Positions 32,860-41,092 of a stretch of 50,072 bases of DNA are shown piece after piece. Position numbers and translations under genes: made by a program. The stretch is from Hyphomicrobiales bacterium (GTDB taxonomy: Bacteria; Pseudomonadota; Alphaproteobacteria; Rhizobiales; Xanthobacteraceae), in NCBI GenBank assembly GCA_003135415.1, contig PLBP01000035.1, positions 1 through 50,072 on the forward strand. The letters are read 5' to 3'. Within the stretch, counting starts at the first letter, position 1, and each line of letters starts with the position of its first letter. The notes under the pieces were generated by a model, which saw only the letters and a program-made list of their open reading frames with translations, had not been told where the DNA came from and did no database searches.

Positions 32860-33747
32860 ATGAAAATCGGAATTGCGGGTCTCGGCCGCATGGGAGCGGC
32901 CATTGCCGCGAGGCTGATCGAGGTCGGGCATACCGTGAGCGTTTGGAACCGCTCGGCCGAGAAGACAAAAGCGCTGGCGCAAGCCGGCGCCAGGGTCACT
33001 GCCACGCCCGCCGAGCTCGCGGCCGGCGCCGACATCATCATCACCATCCTGACCGATGCCGCCGCGATTGACGCCGTTTACAACGGCGCGGGCGGACTGC
33101 TCGCGGGCAACGTCAAGGACAAGCTTTTTATCGAAATGAGCACGGTGCGGCCCGAAACCGAAATTACGCTTGCGAAAGCCGTGCAAAGCAAGGGTGCGGC
33201 GCTGGTCGAGTGTCCTGTCGGCGGCACGGTGGGCCCGGCCCGTCAAGGGAAACTGCTCGGGCTGATGGGCGGAGAGCCCACGGACACGGCGCGGGCGAAG
33301 CCCGTCCTCGATCAGCTCTGCCGCCGCGTCGAACCCGTCGGCCCGATCGGCAGCGGTGCCGCGATGAAGTTCGCGATCAATCTGCCGCTGATGGTCTATT
33401 GGCAGTCGCTGGGCGAGGCGATCTCGCTTTGCCGCCCGCTCGGCATCGAGCCCGCGCGCTTGATGGATATTTTCGCCGACAGCTCCGGCGGCACCAACGC
33501 GGTGAAGGGGCGCGGACCCGTCATCGCCGCGATGCTGGAGGGCCGCGACGCGGGCCCGGTGGGCTTCGACATCGATTCCGGCCGCAAGGATTTGCGCGCG
33601 ATGCTGGCCGAGGGACAGTCGCGCGGCATTGATCTCCCGGTGACGAAGGCGGCGCTTGCCTGTTTCGACGAGGCCTCTGCGCGCGGCATCGGTCCTAAGG
33701 ATGGCTCCAGCCTTGCGGTTTATTGGTCGGAGCGAAAGAAGGGTTGA
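32860..33747 (+). CDS. Beta-hydroxyacid dehydrogenase (3-hydroxyisobutyrate dehydrogenase family)
   Basis: A 295-residue NAD(P)-dependent dehydrogenase. It has the Rossmann motif GLGRMG (8-13), then FIEMSTVRPET, CPVGGTVGPARQGKLLGL (the substrate-binding Gly-rich loop) and the catalytic Lys170 (GAAMKFAIN). The family oxidises 3-hydroxyisobutyrate, tartronate semialdehyde or related acids. Starts at 32809 and 32848 are in frame. I chose 32860, where the Rossmann strand begins two residues later. The gene is divergent from the hydrolase series, with about 240 bp between the starts. Confidence 0.9.
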   Translation: MKIGIAGLGRMGAAIAARLIEVGHTVSVWNRSAEKTKALAQAGARVTATPAELAAGADIIITILTDAAAIDAVYNGAGGLLAGNVKDKLFIEMSTVRPETEITLAKAVQSKGAALVECPVGGTVGPARQGKLLGLMGGEPTDTARAKPVLDQLCRRVEPVGPIGSGAAMKFAINLPLMVYWQSLGEAISLCRPLGIEPARLMDIFADSSGGTNAVKGRGPVIAAMLEGRDAGPVGFDIDSGRKDLRAMLAEGQSRGIDLPVTKAALACFDEASARGIGPKDGSSLAVYWSERKKG

Positions 33748-33756
33748 GCGTAGCCG

Positions 33757-34095
33757 ATGCCCGAATTGGTCCTGAGTGCCGTGCATCGGTTACTCGACAA
33801 ATTGGATAAAGCGATTCGAAAACTCGGCGCTCGGAAAGCGGAAAATGTGAATCTCGCCAACTTTCCCGAGTTGGTCGAAGTCGTGCGGGAAGTTCGAGGC
33901 TGGACTAACGCCGCTTTCATGGAAGCAAATCTAAAAATCAATCCGGCTGTGTTGAGCAAATTTATAAAAAGGCGCGGCAGTGTACCGCTGCACGTCGCAC
34001 GCGCGGTGGCGGAGCGCCTGCGGAATTATTTGCGCAGCCAAGACCAGCGGTCGCTTTCCGCACGATTGGCAATCAAGCGGCCAGCGAAGAAATAA
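33757..34095 (+). CDS. Small helical protein, possibly DNA-binding
   Basis: A 112-residue, strongly basic, all-helical protein. The segment TNAAFMEANLKINPAVLSKF then PLHVARAVAERLRNYL is reminiscent of an XRE/Cro-type helix-turn-helix, with the last part resembling the closing helices of such folds. The C-terminus is a basic tail (RLAIKRPAKK). It starts 9 bp after the dehydrogenase stop and may be co-transcribed. The assignment as a regulator is an inference. Confidence 0.55.
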   Translation: MPELVLSAVHRLLDKLDKAIRKLGARKAENVNLANFPELVEVVREVRGWTNAAFMEANLKINPAVLSKFIKRRGSVPLHVARAVAERLRNYLRSQDQRSLSARLAIKRPAKK

Positions 34096-34304
34096 AATCT
34101 CATTCCGCCTGACCATGCCGGCGTTCACCTATTCGTCATCACGATTACGTTTGTTATCACGATTAAAAAGACAGAGACTTTCGGAGGCATAGGAAGTGCC
34201 GCGTTGAACCGAATATCAATTGCGCGTGATTTCTCGCTTTCTCCATAGAGAAAAAACGCCTTCGTCTGTATTGCTGAGGGCACTCAGAACGGAGGATTTG
34301 CGCG

Positions 34305-34796
34305 ATGCTCACGAGGAGAACTTTACTGCAAAGCGGCGCTCTCGGTTTGACGGCTGCCGCCACCTCGCCATGGTGGAGCAGCCGATTGCAGGCCACCGAA
34401 ACATTCGAAGTCACTCACAGCGACGCCGATTGGCGCAAACTTTTGACGCCCGCGCAATATGCCGTGCTTCGGCAGAGTAGCACCGAACGCCCGTTCTCCA
34501 GTCCGTTGCTGCATGAAAAACGCGCCGGAGATTTTTCGTGCGCCGGCTGCGACCGACTGCTGTTTTCCTCCAGCACAAAATTCGAAAGCGGAACCGGCTG
34601 GCCCAGTTTCTGGGCGCCGTTGGACAAGGCCGTCGACAATAAGCGGGACGCCTCCTTCGGCATGGCGCGAACGGCCATCCATTGCAGCCGCTGCGGCGGG
34701 CATCTCGGCCACGTTTTCGACGATGGCCCGAAGCCAACCGGCCTTCGCTACTGCATGAACGGCGTTGCGATGAAATTCAAACCCGCGAGCGCCTAG
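34305..34796 (+). CDS. msrB: Exported methionine-R-sulfoxide reductase
   Basis: A 163-residue protein with a twin-arginine-like export signal (LTRRTLLQSGALGLTAAA, about 2-19). The MsrB domain has the zinc ligands Cys79, Cys82 (CAGC) and Cys127, Cys130 (CSRC), GTGWPSFW, and the catalytic Cys150 (RYCMNG; usually RYCxNS). No second resolving Cys of the usual type is evident. GGAGG precedes the ATG. Followed 41 bp later by msrA, it probably forms an operon that repairs oxidised methionine outside the cytoplasm. Confidence 0.92.
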   Translation: MLTRRTLLQSGALGLTAAATSPWWSSRLQATETFEVTHSDADWRKLLTPAQYAVLRQSSTERPFSSPLLHEKRAGDFSCAGCDRLLFSSSTKFESGTGWPSFWAPLDKAVDNKRDASFGMARTAIHCSRCGGHLGHVFDDGPKPTGLRYCMNGVAMKFKPASA

Positions 34797-34837
34797 ACAA
34801 TGAAAGTGCCGTCGCATGATTAAAACGGAGATTTCCG

Positions 34838-35584
34838 ATGTCCAAATCGTTTGAGAAATTCACTGGACGCCTCACCTATCTCGCCGGCCTCGTGTTGTTT
34901 GTTGCAGCCCTATTGTTTCTAGCGAGAGCGGGATTCGGGGTATCTTCGTTGGCCGCGGAAAGCGCGCATGTCGTAGCGCCGCCCGCGATCGACGAGCAGG
35001 CGGGGCAATCGACATCCGAGGTTGCGGTGCTGGCCGCTGGATGCTTCTGGGGCGTGCAAGGCGTTTTCCAACACGTCGAAGGCGTCACCAACGCGGTCTC
35101 CGGCTACGCCGGCGGCGCCAAGGAGACGGCGCACTACGAACTCGTGGGCTCCGGAAGAACCGGGCATGCGGAATCGGTGCGGATCAGCTACGATCCGCAA
35201 AAAATCAGCTATGGCCGCATCCTGCAGATTTATTTCTCAGTCGCCCACAATCCGACCGAGCTCAACCGGCAGGGGCCCGACACCGGCACGCAATATCGCT
35301 CGGCCATTTTCCCCACGAATATCGAGCAGGCACGCGTCGCGAACGCCTATATCGCGCAGCTGAACCAGGCGCATGCATTCAAAACGGCGATCGTCACCAA
35401 GGTTGAGCCCGACAAGAGTTTCTATCCCGCCGAGGCCTATCACCAGGACTATTTGACGCGAAATCCGCGGCAGCCCTACATCGTTTTCAACGACCTGCCG
35501 AAAATCACGGATTTGCAGCGCGTCTTCCCCGATCTCTACCGCGCCGAGCCGGTGCTGGTGGCGAATTCGGGGTTGTCGAACTGA
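34838..35584 (+). CDS. msrA: Exported or membrane-anchored methionine-S-sulfoxide reductase
   Basis: A 248-residue protein with an N-terminal hydrophobic helix (about 14-33) that acts as anchor or signal. The MsrA domain has GCFWG with catalytic Cys69, GYAGG, HAESVRI, and the YHQDYL motif near the C-terminus. The usual C-terminal resolving cysteines are not evident, so reduction must come from another partner. GGAG precedes the ATG. It lies downstream of msrB. Together the two cover both sulfoxide stereoisomers in the periplasm. Confidence 0.93.
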   Translation: MSKSFEKFTGRLTYLAGLVLFVAALLFLARAGFGVSSLAAESAHVVAPPAIDEQAGQSTSEVAVLAAGCFWGVQGVFQHVEGVTNAVSGYAGGAKETAHYELVGSGRTGHAESVRISYDPQKISYGRILQIYFSVAHNPTELNRQGPDTGTQYRSAIFPTNIEQARVANAYIAQLNQAHAFKTAIVTKVEPDKSFYPAEAYHQDYLTRNPRQPYIVFNDLPKITDLQRVFPDLYRAEPVLVANSGLSN

Positions 35585-35705
35585 AAAAGGGCTGCTCGCT
35601 AAAAGCAAAACCCCGGCAACGCAGGCAAGTTTACGCAGCTTGCGCAAGCTTGGCTGCTTCGGCGGCGGTCTTATAAAAACCGCGCAAGATCGCCGCGGAA
35701 GCGGG

Positions 35706-36128
35706 CTAATTCGCCCGTGGCGGGAACACCCACGCTTCGCCGACGGCGACATCCTCGCCATGCTGATTGACGAAGCGAAGCGCCATGCGAACGCTGCGGC
35801 GCTTTTCCTCTTTCTCGACCACTTTTCCCGTCGCGGTGATGTGATCGCCGATCTTGACCGGCTTGAGAAAGGTCGAGGCGAGCGACATCAGGAGGCAGCC
35901 GGGGCCCGGTAGTTTCATGCCGATGACGGGTGCGATCAATCCGAGCGTGATGGTGCCGTGCGCGATGCGGCCGCCGAATTTCGTATGCTTCTTGGCGAAT
36001 TCGTCATCCATGTGCATGGGATTGTAGTCGTCGGTGAGCTCCGCGTAGAGATCGACGTCGCGCGCGGTGATCGTACGCTCGTGCGAGGCGCTGTCGCCGA
36101 TTTTGATCTGATCGAATGTTTTGCTCAT
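35706..36128 (-). CDS. MaoC-like (R)-specific enoyl-CoA hydratase
   Basis: A 140-residue hot-dog-fold protein. The hydratase-2 motif is clear: LTDDYNPMHMDDEFA (Asp34, Asn36, His39), then FGGRIAHGTITLGL (His57). It probably hydrates trans-2-enoyl-CoA to (R)-3-hydroxyacyl-CoA. The start at 36128 has AAGGAAG upstream. The frame is open to 36164. It lies 48 bp after the DpgC-like gene on the same strand. Confidence 0.9.
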   Translation of the reverse strand: MSKTFDQIKIGDSASHERTITARDVDLYAELTDDYNPMHMDDEFAKKHTKFGGRIAHGTITLGLIAPVIGMKLPGPGCLLMSLASTFLKPVKIGDHITATGKVVEKEEKRRSVRMALRFVNQHGEDVAVGEAWVFPPRAN

Positions 36129-36176
36129 GCGGCTTCCTTGCCGGAAATATATTTCGCCGGGCATGACGATGATTGG

Positions 36177-37595
36177 TCACGCGTTGCGGTTCTGCGCGTT
36201 CCAGTGCTTCTCCAGATTGGCGATCAGCGCCGGGCTGAAATGGCAATGCGCTTGCTCCCGCGCATAGACCGCGATGTAGCGGCGGAAGAGATCGAGCGGC
36301 TCTTGGCCTACGCGAAACGCGCGGCGGTTGCTGCCGGCACTGACGACGCCCGAACTCGTGAGCCCGTCGATGACGCGATCGAGTGCCGCGTCCATCTCGG
36401 CGGGCGGCACCACTTCGTCGCAAATCATCTTGCCTTCCGGACTGTCGCAATCGAGCCTCCGCCCGTACATGATTGCCTGGCGCGCGATGCGGTCGCCGAC
36501 GAAACGCGGCAGGCGCAAATTGGCGGCGCCCGGAATGATGCCTTCCTTGCGCGCGGGCAAAGTCATGTAGGCATCGCTCGCCGCCAGCACGTAATCCATC
36601 GTGAGCAAATATTGGCAGCCGCCGCCGATCGCGAACGTGTCGAGCGCCGCGACCCAGGGTTTTTCGGTGGAGGGACCGCTGATGTCGTCGGGCACGAGTG
36701 CGGGGTGGGCGACGCCGCGGAAAATCTTGTTCACCGCGCCCATGTCGCGGCGGATGTACCACATGAAGCCGATCTTGCCGTGATAGAGGTGGGTGAGATT
36801 GATGCCGCTGCAGAAAATGCGGCGGCCTTTGTATTTCGGATGCTCGACCACGTCGCCGCGAAAGACCGCGATCGCGGTCTCGGGATCGAGTGTGGCAAGG
36901 TCGATCGCGATTTCCATTTCGTCGATCGTCAGCTCGTCCTCGGCATTGAGGAAGCGCGGATGGCGGAGCGTCACGAACGACGCCTTGCCGCGCCGTTCGA
37001 CCGTCGCCGTTTTCATCTCGAGCGCACCGCGGGCGAGAAACTGCGGCAGCCGCGCAAGCGATTCTTGTTTTGGTAGCAGCATGGCGTGACAGAGGTGCAT
37101 TCCCGCGCGCGGGTGTTCGAGCAGGCGTGACAGAAAAATTCCCTGATCGATCTCGACGCCGTCCTTGTCCTTCTGCGGATGCTCGGCTTCCGCCGCCACC
37201 TCCGCCGCCGTCGGCGTTAACCCCGGGATGAGCGCGGCCGCGTCGAACACCAGCCGCTCGACGCGAACGAAATTGGCGTAGTTTTTAGTGAGTGCGCGAT
37301 AAAGTTCTTCCGCATGACGGATCAGGAATTGGTCGCGCGCCGAGCGGCTGATCCCGAACATCAATTCGGCGGCGCGTTTTTCTTTGGCGTTGCGTCCGGG
37401 CTTCTTCGGCAGCGCCGCGAGTAAATCCGCGCCCATCTTCCAGTAGCGGGAAGAAGCTTCGCTGTCGCGCTTGAAATCGTCGCTGGCGCCCGGCCACGCC
37501 GCGAGCCAGGCAGCGGCGATGTCGCGGGGAAGGCCCGCCGCAACAAGCGGTTCGCGGGCGTCGGAATGTTCGGTCGCAGTCGCGCGTTGTTGCAT
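36177..37595 (-). CDS. DpgC-like crotonase-fold protein (candidate cofactor-independent dioxygenase)
   Basis: A 472-residue protein, much longer than ordinary crotonases (about 260). An N-terminal helical domain (about 1-210) precedes the crotonase domain, where RRIFCSGINLTHLYHGKIGF and FAIGGGCQYLLTMD form the oxyanion hole. This layout matches DpgC, the 3,5-dihydroxyphenylacetyl-CoA 1,2-dioxygenase of glycopeptide antibiotic pathways, and its uncharacterised proteobacterial relatives. The substrate here is probably an acyl-CoA from catabolism. The frame stays open to 38249, but that part is antisense to the next gene. The ATG at 37595 begins the family-like region. Confidence 0.8.
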   Translation of the reverse strand: MQQRATATEHSDAREPLVAAGLPRDIAAAWLAAWPGASDDFKRDSEASSRYWKMGADLLAALPKKPGRNAKEKRAAELMFGISRSARDQFLIRHAEELYRALTKNYANFVRVERLVFDAAALIPGLTPTAAEVAAEAEHPQKDKDGVEIDQGIFLSRLLEHPRAGMHLCHAMLLPKQESLARLPQFLARGALEMKTATVERRGKASFVTLRHPRFLNAEDELTIDEMEIAIDLATLDPETAIAVFRGDVVEHPKYKGRRIFCSGINLTHLYHGKIGFMWYIRRDMGAVNKIFRGVAHPALVPDDISGPSTEKPWVAALDTFAIGGGCQYLLTMDYVLAASDAYMTLPARKEGIIPGAANLRLPRFVGDRIARQAIMYGRRLDCDSPEGKMICDEVVPPAEMDAALDRVIDGLTSSGVVSAGSNRRAFRVGQEPLDLFRRYIAVYAREQAHCHFSPALIANLEKHWNAQNRNA

Positions 37596-37751
37596 GGCGT
37601 ATCCGTCGTTTTTGCTTGAGCCGTTTCTGGAGAGTAGATTACCCGATCGGGACATTAGTGCACCTGCAAAGGAACCGAAATCCCTCCCCGCCAGTTGTAG
37701 GAGAGCCCGCACCGCCAACTTCAATGCCGCTGCATGCCACAGGAGCGTTCC

Positions 37752-39152
37752 ATGAGCCGAGCCGCCGCCGCTGCGAAAAGAACGAACCACTTCGTCACCA
37801 TCAATCCGGCCACCGGCAAGGAACTCGCCTCCTATGACGAGATGGAACGCGGCGAAGTCGCGCGCATCATCGGGCGGGCGAACGCCGCCTTCCTCGACTG
37901 GCGCAAGAAAAGCTTTGCCGAGCGCGCGAAGCCGATGAAGGCTGCCGGAAAACTTCTGCGCGAGCGGGCGGAGGAGCTCGCGCACCTGATGGCGGGGGAA
38001 ATTGGGAAGCCGATCAGCGACGGTATCGCGGAGGCGCAAAAATGCGCCACCGGTTGCGATTATTTCGCGGAGAACGCGGAGAAATTCCTCGCACGCGAGG
38101 AAATCAAAACCGACGCCACGAAAAGCTTCGTCACCTACCAGCCGCTTGGCGTCGTGCTTGCGATCATGCCGTGGAATTTTCCGCTCTGGCAGGTCTTTCG
38201 CTTCGCAGCACCCGGCCTGATGGCGGGAAACGCCGGCGTCCTGAAACACGTCTCGAATGTTCCGGGTTGCGCGCTCGCGATCGAAAAGATTCTTGGCGAC
38301 GCGGGCTTCCCCGAAGACCTCTTTCGCACGCTTCTGGTGTCGAGCCGGCAGATCGACGGCATTCTCGAAAATCCACTCATCCGCGCGGCGACGCTCACGG
38401 GCAGCGACGCGGCAGGACGCGCGGTCGCGAGCAAGGCCGGCGCGATGCTGAAAAAGACGGTGTTAGAGCTCGGCGGCAGCGACGCTTACGTTGTGCTCGA
38501 CGACGCCGATCTCGAAAAGGCAGCGACCATCAGCGTCAAGGGCAGGCTCGTGAACGGAGGGCAGAGCTGCATCGCGGCGAAGCGTTTTATCGTCACCGAG
38601 AAGCTCCGCGCCAAATTCGAGGAGCTGTTCGTCGAAAAAATGCGCGCGATCAAGTTCGGCGATCCGATGGACAAGGCCACCAAAATGGGCCCGATGGCGC
38701 GGCATGATTTGCGCGACGCGCTGCATGAGCAAGTGGAGCAGAGTATCGCCAAAGGCGCGAAGTGCCTCTTGGGCGGCAAGGTCCCGGATGGGCCCGGCGC
38801 CTTCTATCCGCCGACCGTGCTCACCGGCGTGAAGAAAGGCATGGCCGCTTATGAGGAGGAATTGTTCGGGCCGGTGGCGGCAATCATTGCGGTGAAGGAC
38901 GAAAACGAGGCGCTGAAGACCGCGAACGATTCCGTCTTCGGGCTCGGCGGGGCGATCCTGAGCACGAATGTGGAGCGGGCGGAAAAGCTCGCCGCCGAGG
39001 AGATCGAAGCCGGCTCCGTGTTCGTGAACGAGGCGGTGAAATCCGACCCGCGGCTCCCCTTCGGCGGCATCAAGCAGAGCGGCTATGGCCGCGAGCTTGC
39101 CGTTCACGGGATTCGTGAGTTCGTCAATGTCAAAACGGTTTATGTCGCCTGA
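37752..39152 (+). CDS. NAD(P)-dependent succinate-semialdehyde dehydrogenase family
   Basis: A 466-residue aldehyde dehydrogenase. Active-site residues: Asn142 (MPWNFPLW), Glu239 (LELGGSDAYV) and the nucleophile Cys273 (NGGQSCIAAKRF). The C-terminal GGIKQSGYGRELAVHGIREF pattern is that of GabD-like enzymes. It probably oxidises succinate semialdehyde or a similar semialdehyde. AGGAG lies 6 nt before the ATG at 37752. An ATG at 37734 lacks such a site. It is divergent from the DpgC-like gene, with 156 bp between. Confidence 0.92.
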   Translation: MSRAAAAAKRTNHFVTINPATGKELASYDEMERGEVARIIGRANAAFLDWRKKSFAERAKPMKAAGKLLRERAEELAHLMAGEIGKPISDGIAEAQKCATGCDYFAENAEKFLAREEIKTDATKSFVTYQPLGVVLAIMPWNFPLWQVFRFAAPGLMAGNAGVLKHVSNVPGCALAIEKILGDAGFPEDLFRTLLVSSRQIDGILENPLIRAATLTGSDAAGRAVASKAGAMLKKTVLELGGSDAYVVLDDADLEKAATISVKGRLVNGGQSCIAAKRFIVTEKLRAKFEELFVEKMRAIKFGDPMDKATKMGPMARHDLRDALHEQVEQSIAKGAKCLLGGKVPDGPGAFYPPTVLTGVKKGMAAYEEELFGPVAAIIAVKDENEALKTANDSVFGLGGAILSTNVERAEKLAAEEIEAGSVFVNEAVKSDPRLPFGGIKQSGYGRELAVHGIREFVNVKTVYVA

Positions 39153-39405
39153 AGCAGCGGCCAAAAGCGCGATTTGAAGTGCCGAAATTCGCGAGCCGCG
39201 TCAACCGCTTGGCGAAGGGCGTGAATCTTCGCGGATCGATTCCCGCCGTTCCGGTTTCGATTCAACTGCGCTTCAAGTGTTGATTCAACGAGCGCCCCCT
39301 CAGGCCCGGCCGACCGCCGCTTCTTCTTGGCGGCGGAAGCGGACCAGGGTGAAAAAACCGTAGGGTTTGATTACGCGACGCTCGACGAGGCGGCGATTAT
39401 CAACC

Positions 39406-41088
39406 TTAACCGCGGCCCATCGCCTTGGCGCGGATCGCCGAAAGCGTGGTCGTGGGCGTGATCGCCTCGGGGTCGAGCTTGACGTGGATGACGGACGCCG
39501 TCTTCGCGGCGAAGGCGGCCTCTAACGCTGGCACGGCCACCTTGTCGCTCGCGATGGTGAAGCCCTCGGCGCCGAAGGAGCGGGCGTAGGCGGCGAAATC
39601 GGGATTGCGCAAATCGGTGCCGAACACGCGGCCCGGATATTCACGCTCCTGGTGCATGCGGATGGTGCCGTAGGTGTTGTTGTCGATGACGAATAGGCGG
39701 ACGGCAAGGCCGTATTGCATCGCGGTCGCGAGCTCCTGGCCGGTCATCAGGAAATCGCCGTCGCCGGAAAACGCCATCACCGTGCGCTCGGGATGAATGC
39801 GCTTGGCGGCGACCGCGGCGGGAACGCCGTAGCCCATCGAGCCGGAAAGCGGCGCGAGTTGGGTGCCGAATTTCGGATAGCGATAAAAACGGTGCAGCCA
39901 GGCGGAAAAATTTCCGGCGCCGTTGCACAAAATCGAGTCGGCCGGCAAATGTTCGCGCAGCCAGCGCAGGATCGTGCCCATTTGAACTGAGCCCGGATGG
40001 TTCGGCACCTCCTCCGACCAGGCGAGATAGTCGGCGCGCGCGGCCTTCCGCCATTCGCGCCAGCGAATGTCCTTCGGCGGCTCCACTCCTTCGAGGGCGG
40101 CGGCGAAGGCCACCGGCGAGGCATTGATGGCAAGCGACGGCTGATAGATGCGGCCCAACTCCTCGATGCCGGCATGGATGTGCACCAGCGTCTTGCCGGG
40201 ATTGGGCGCTTCGAGCAGCGTGTAGCCCTGGCTTGGCCATTCGGAGAAACGCGCGCCGAACACGAGCACGAGATCGGCGTTCTTCACCCGCTCGGCCAAC
40301 TTCGGGTTGGGTCCGGTGCCGAGGTCGCCGGCGTAACAATCGTGCCCGTTGGGGAAGAGCATCTGGCGGCGGAAGCTCGCCGCCACGGGGATGTCGAAGC
40401 GCTCGGCGCAGCGGACGAGCGCAGCGACCGCGTTCTCGTTCCAGCGGGAGCCACCGGCGATCACCAGCGGACGCTCGGCGGCCCACAGCAACTTCTGCAA
40501 GCGCGCCATATCGGCGAGCGCCGGGGAAATTTCCACCGGCTCGACCGCGGCAAGGTCGTCGGCGGAGGCTTCCTCGACCAGCATATCTTCCGGAAGCGTG
40601 ATCACGACCGGTCCCGGCCGCCCTTGCGTCGCCACCCGCACGGCGCGGGCGACAAACTCGGGGACACGCGAAGGATCGTCGATTTCGACCACCCACTTGG
40701 CCATGGTGCCGAAGACGGCACCGGCGTCCAGTTCCTGGAACGCCTCGCGATGACGAAAATTTCGCGGGATCTGGCCCGCGAGCAAAATCATCGGCGTCGA
40801 ATCCTGCTGCGCCACGTGCACGCCCGCGCTCGCATTGGTCATTCCGGGCCCGCGCGTGACGAAGCAAAGGGCCGGCCGGCCGGTGAGCTTGCCCGCGGCC
40901 TCCGCCATCATGGCAGCACCACCTTCCTGGCGGCAGATGAGGAAATCGATTTTCGAGCCGATCATCGCATCGAGGGCGGCGAGGTAGCTCTCGCCCGGCA
41001 CGCCAAAAGCGTGGGTGAGCCCGTGGCCTTGCAGCGCGTCGATGAGGATGCGGGCGCCCGTGCGGGCATTGCTGCGAGGCTTGTGCAT
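39406..41088 (-). CDS. ThDP-dependent enzyme (acetolactate-synthase-like)
   Basis: A 560-residue three-domain thiamine-diphosphate enzyme. The conserved Glu is Glu55 (CRQEGGAAMMAEA) and RGPGMTNAS lies in the N-terminal domain. The cofactor motif is GDGDFLMTGQELATAMQYGL ... DNNTYGT. Such proteins include acetolactate synthase, oxalyl-CoA decarboxylase, benzoylformate decarboxylase and sulfoacetaldehyde acetyltransferase. The sequence alone does not decide among them. The adjacent CoA-transferase, 4 bp upstream, recalls the oxc/frc pairing, but that is only an analogy. Confidence 0.88.
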   Translation of the reverse strand: MHKPRSNARTGARILIDALQGHGLTHAFGVPGESYLAALDAMIGSKIDFLICRQEGGAAMMAEAAGKLTGRPALCFVTRGPGMTNASAGVHVAQQDSTPMILLAGQIPRNFRHREAFQELDAGAVFGTMAKWVVEIDDPSRVPEFVARAVRVATQGRPGPVVITLPEDMLVEEASADDLAAVEPVEISPALADMARLQKLLWAAERPLVIAGGSRWNENAVAALVRCAERFDIPVAASFRRQMLFPNGHDCYAGDLGTGPNPKLAERVKNADLVLVFGARFSEWPSQGYTLLEAPNPGKTLVHIHAGIEELGRIYQPSLAINASPVAFAAALEGVEPPKDIRWREWRKAARADYLAWSEEVPNHPGSVQMGTILRWLREHLPADSILCNGAGNFSAWLHRFYRYPKFGTQLAPLSGSMGYGVPAAVAAKRIHPERTVMAFSGDGDFLMTGQELATAMQYGLAVRLFVIDNNTYGTIRMHQEREYPGRVFGTDLRNPDFAAYARSFGAEGFTIASDKVAVPALEAAFAAKTASVIHVKLDPEAITPTTTLSAIRAKAMGRG

Positions 41089-41092
41089 GCTC

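Noticed and set aside
36177-38249. A 690-codon frame joining the DpgC-like gene with more upstream sequence
   Set aside because: The extra N-terminal 218 codons are antisense to the semialdehyde dehydrogenase and show no family features.
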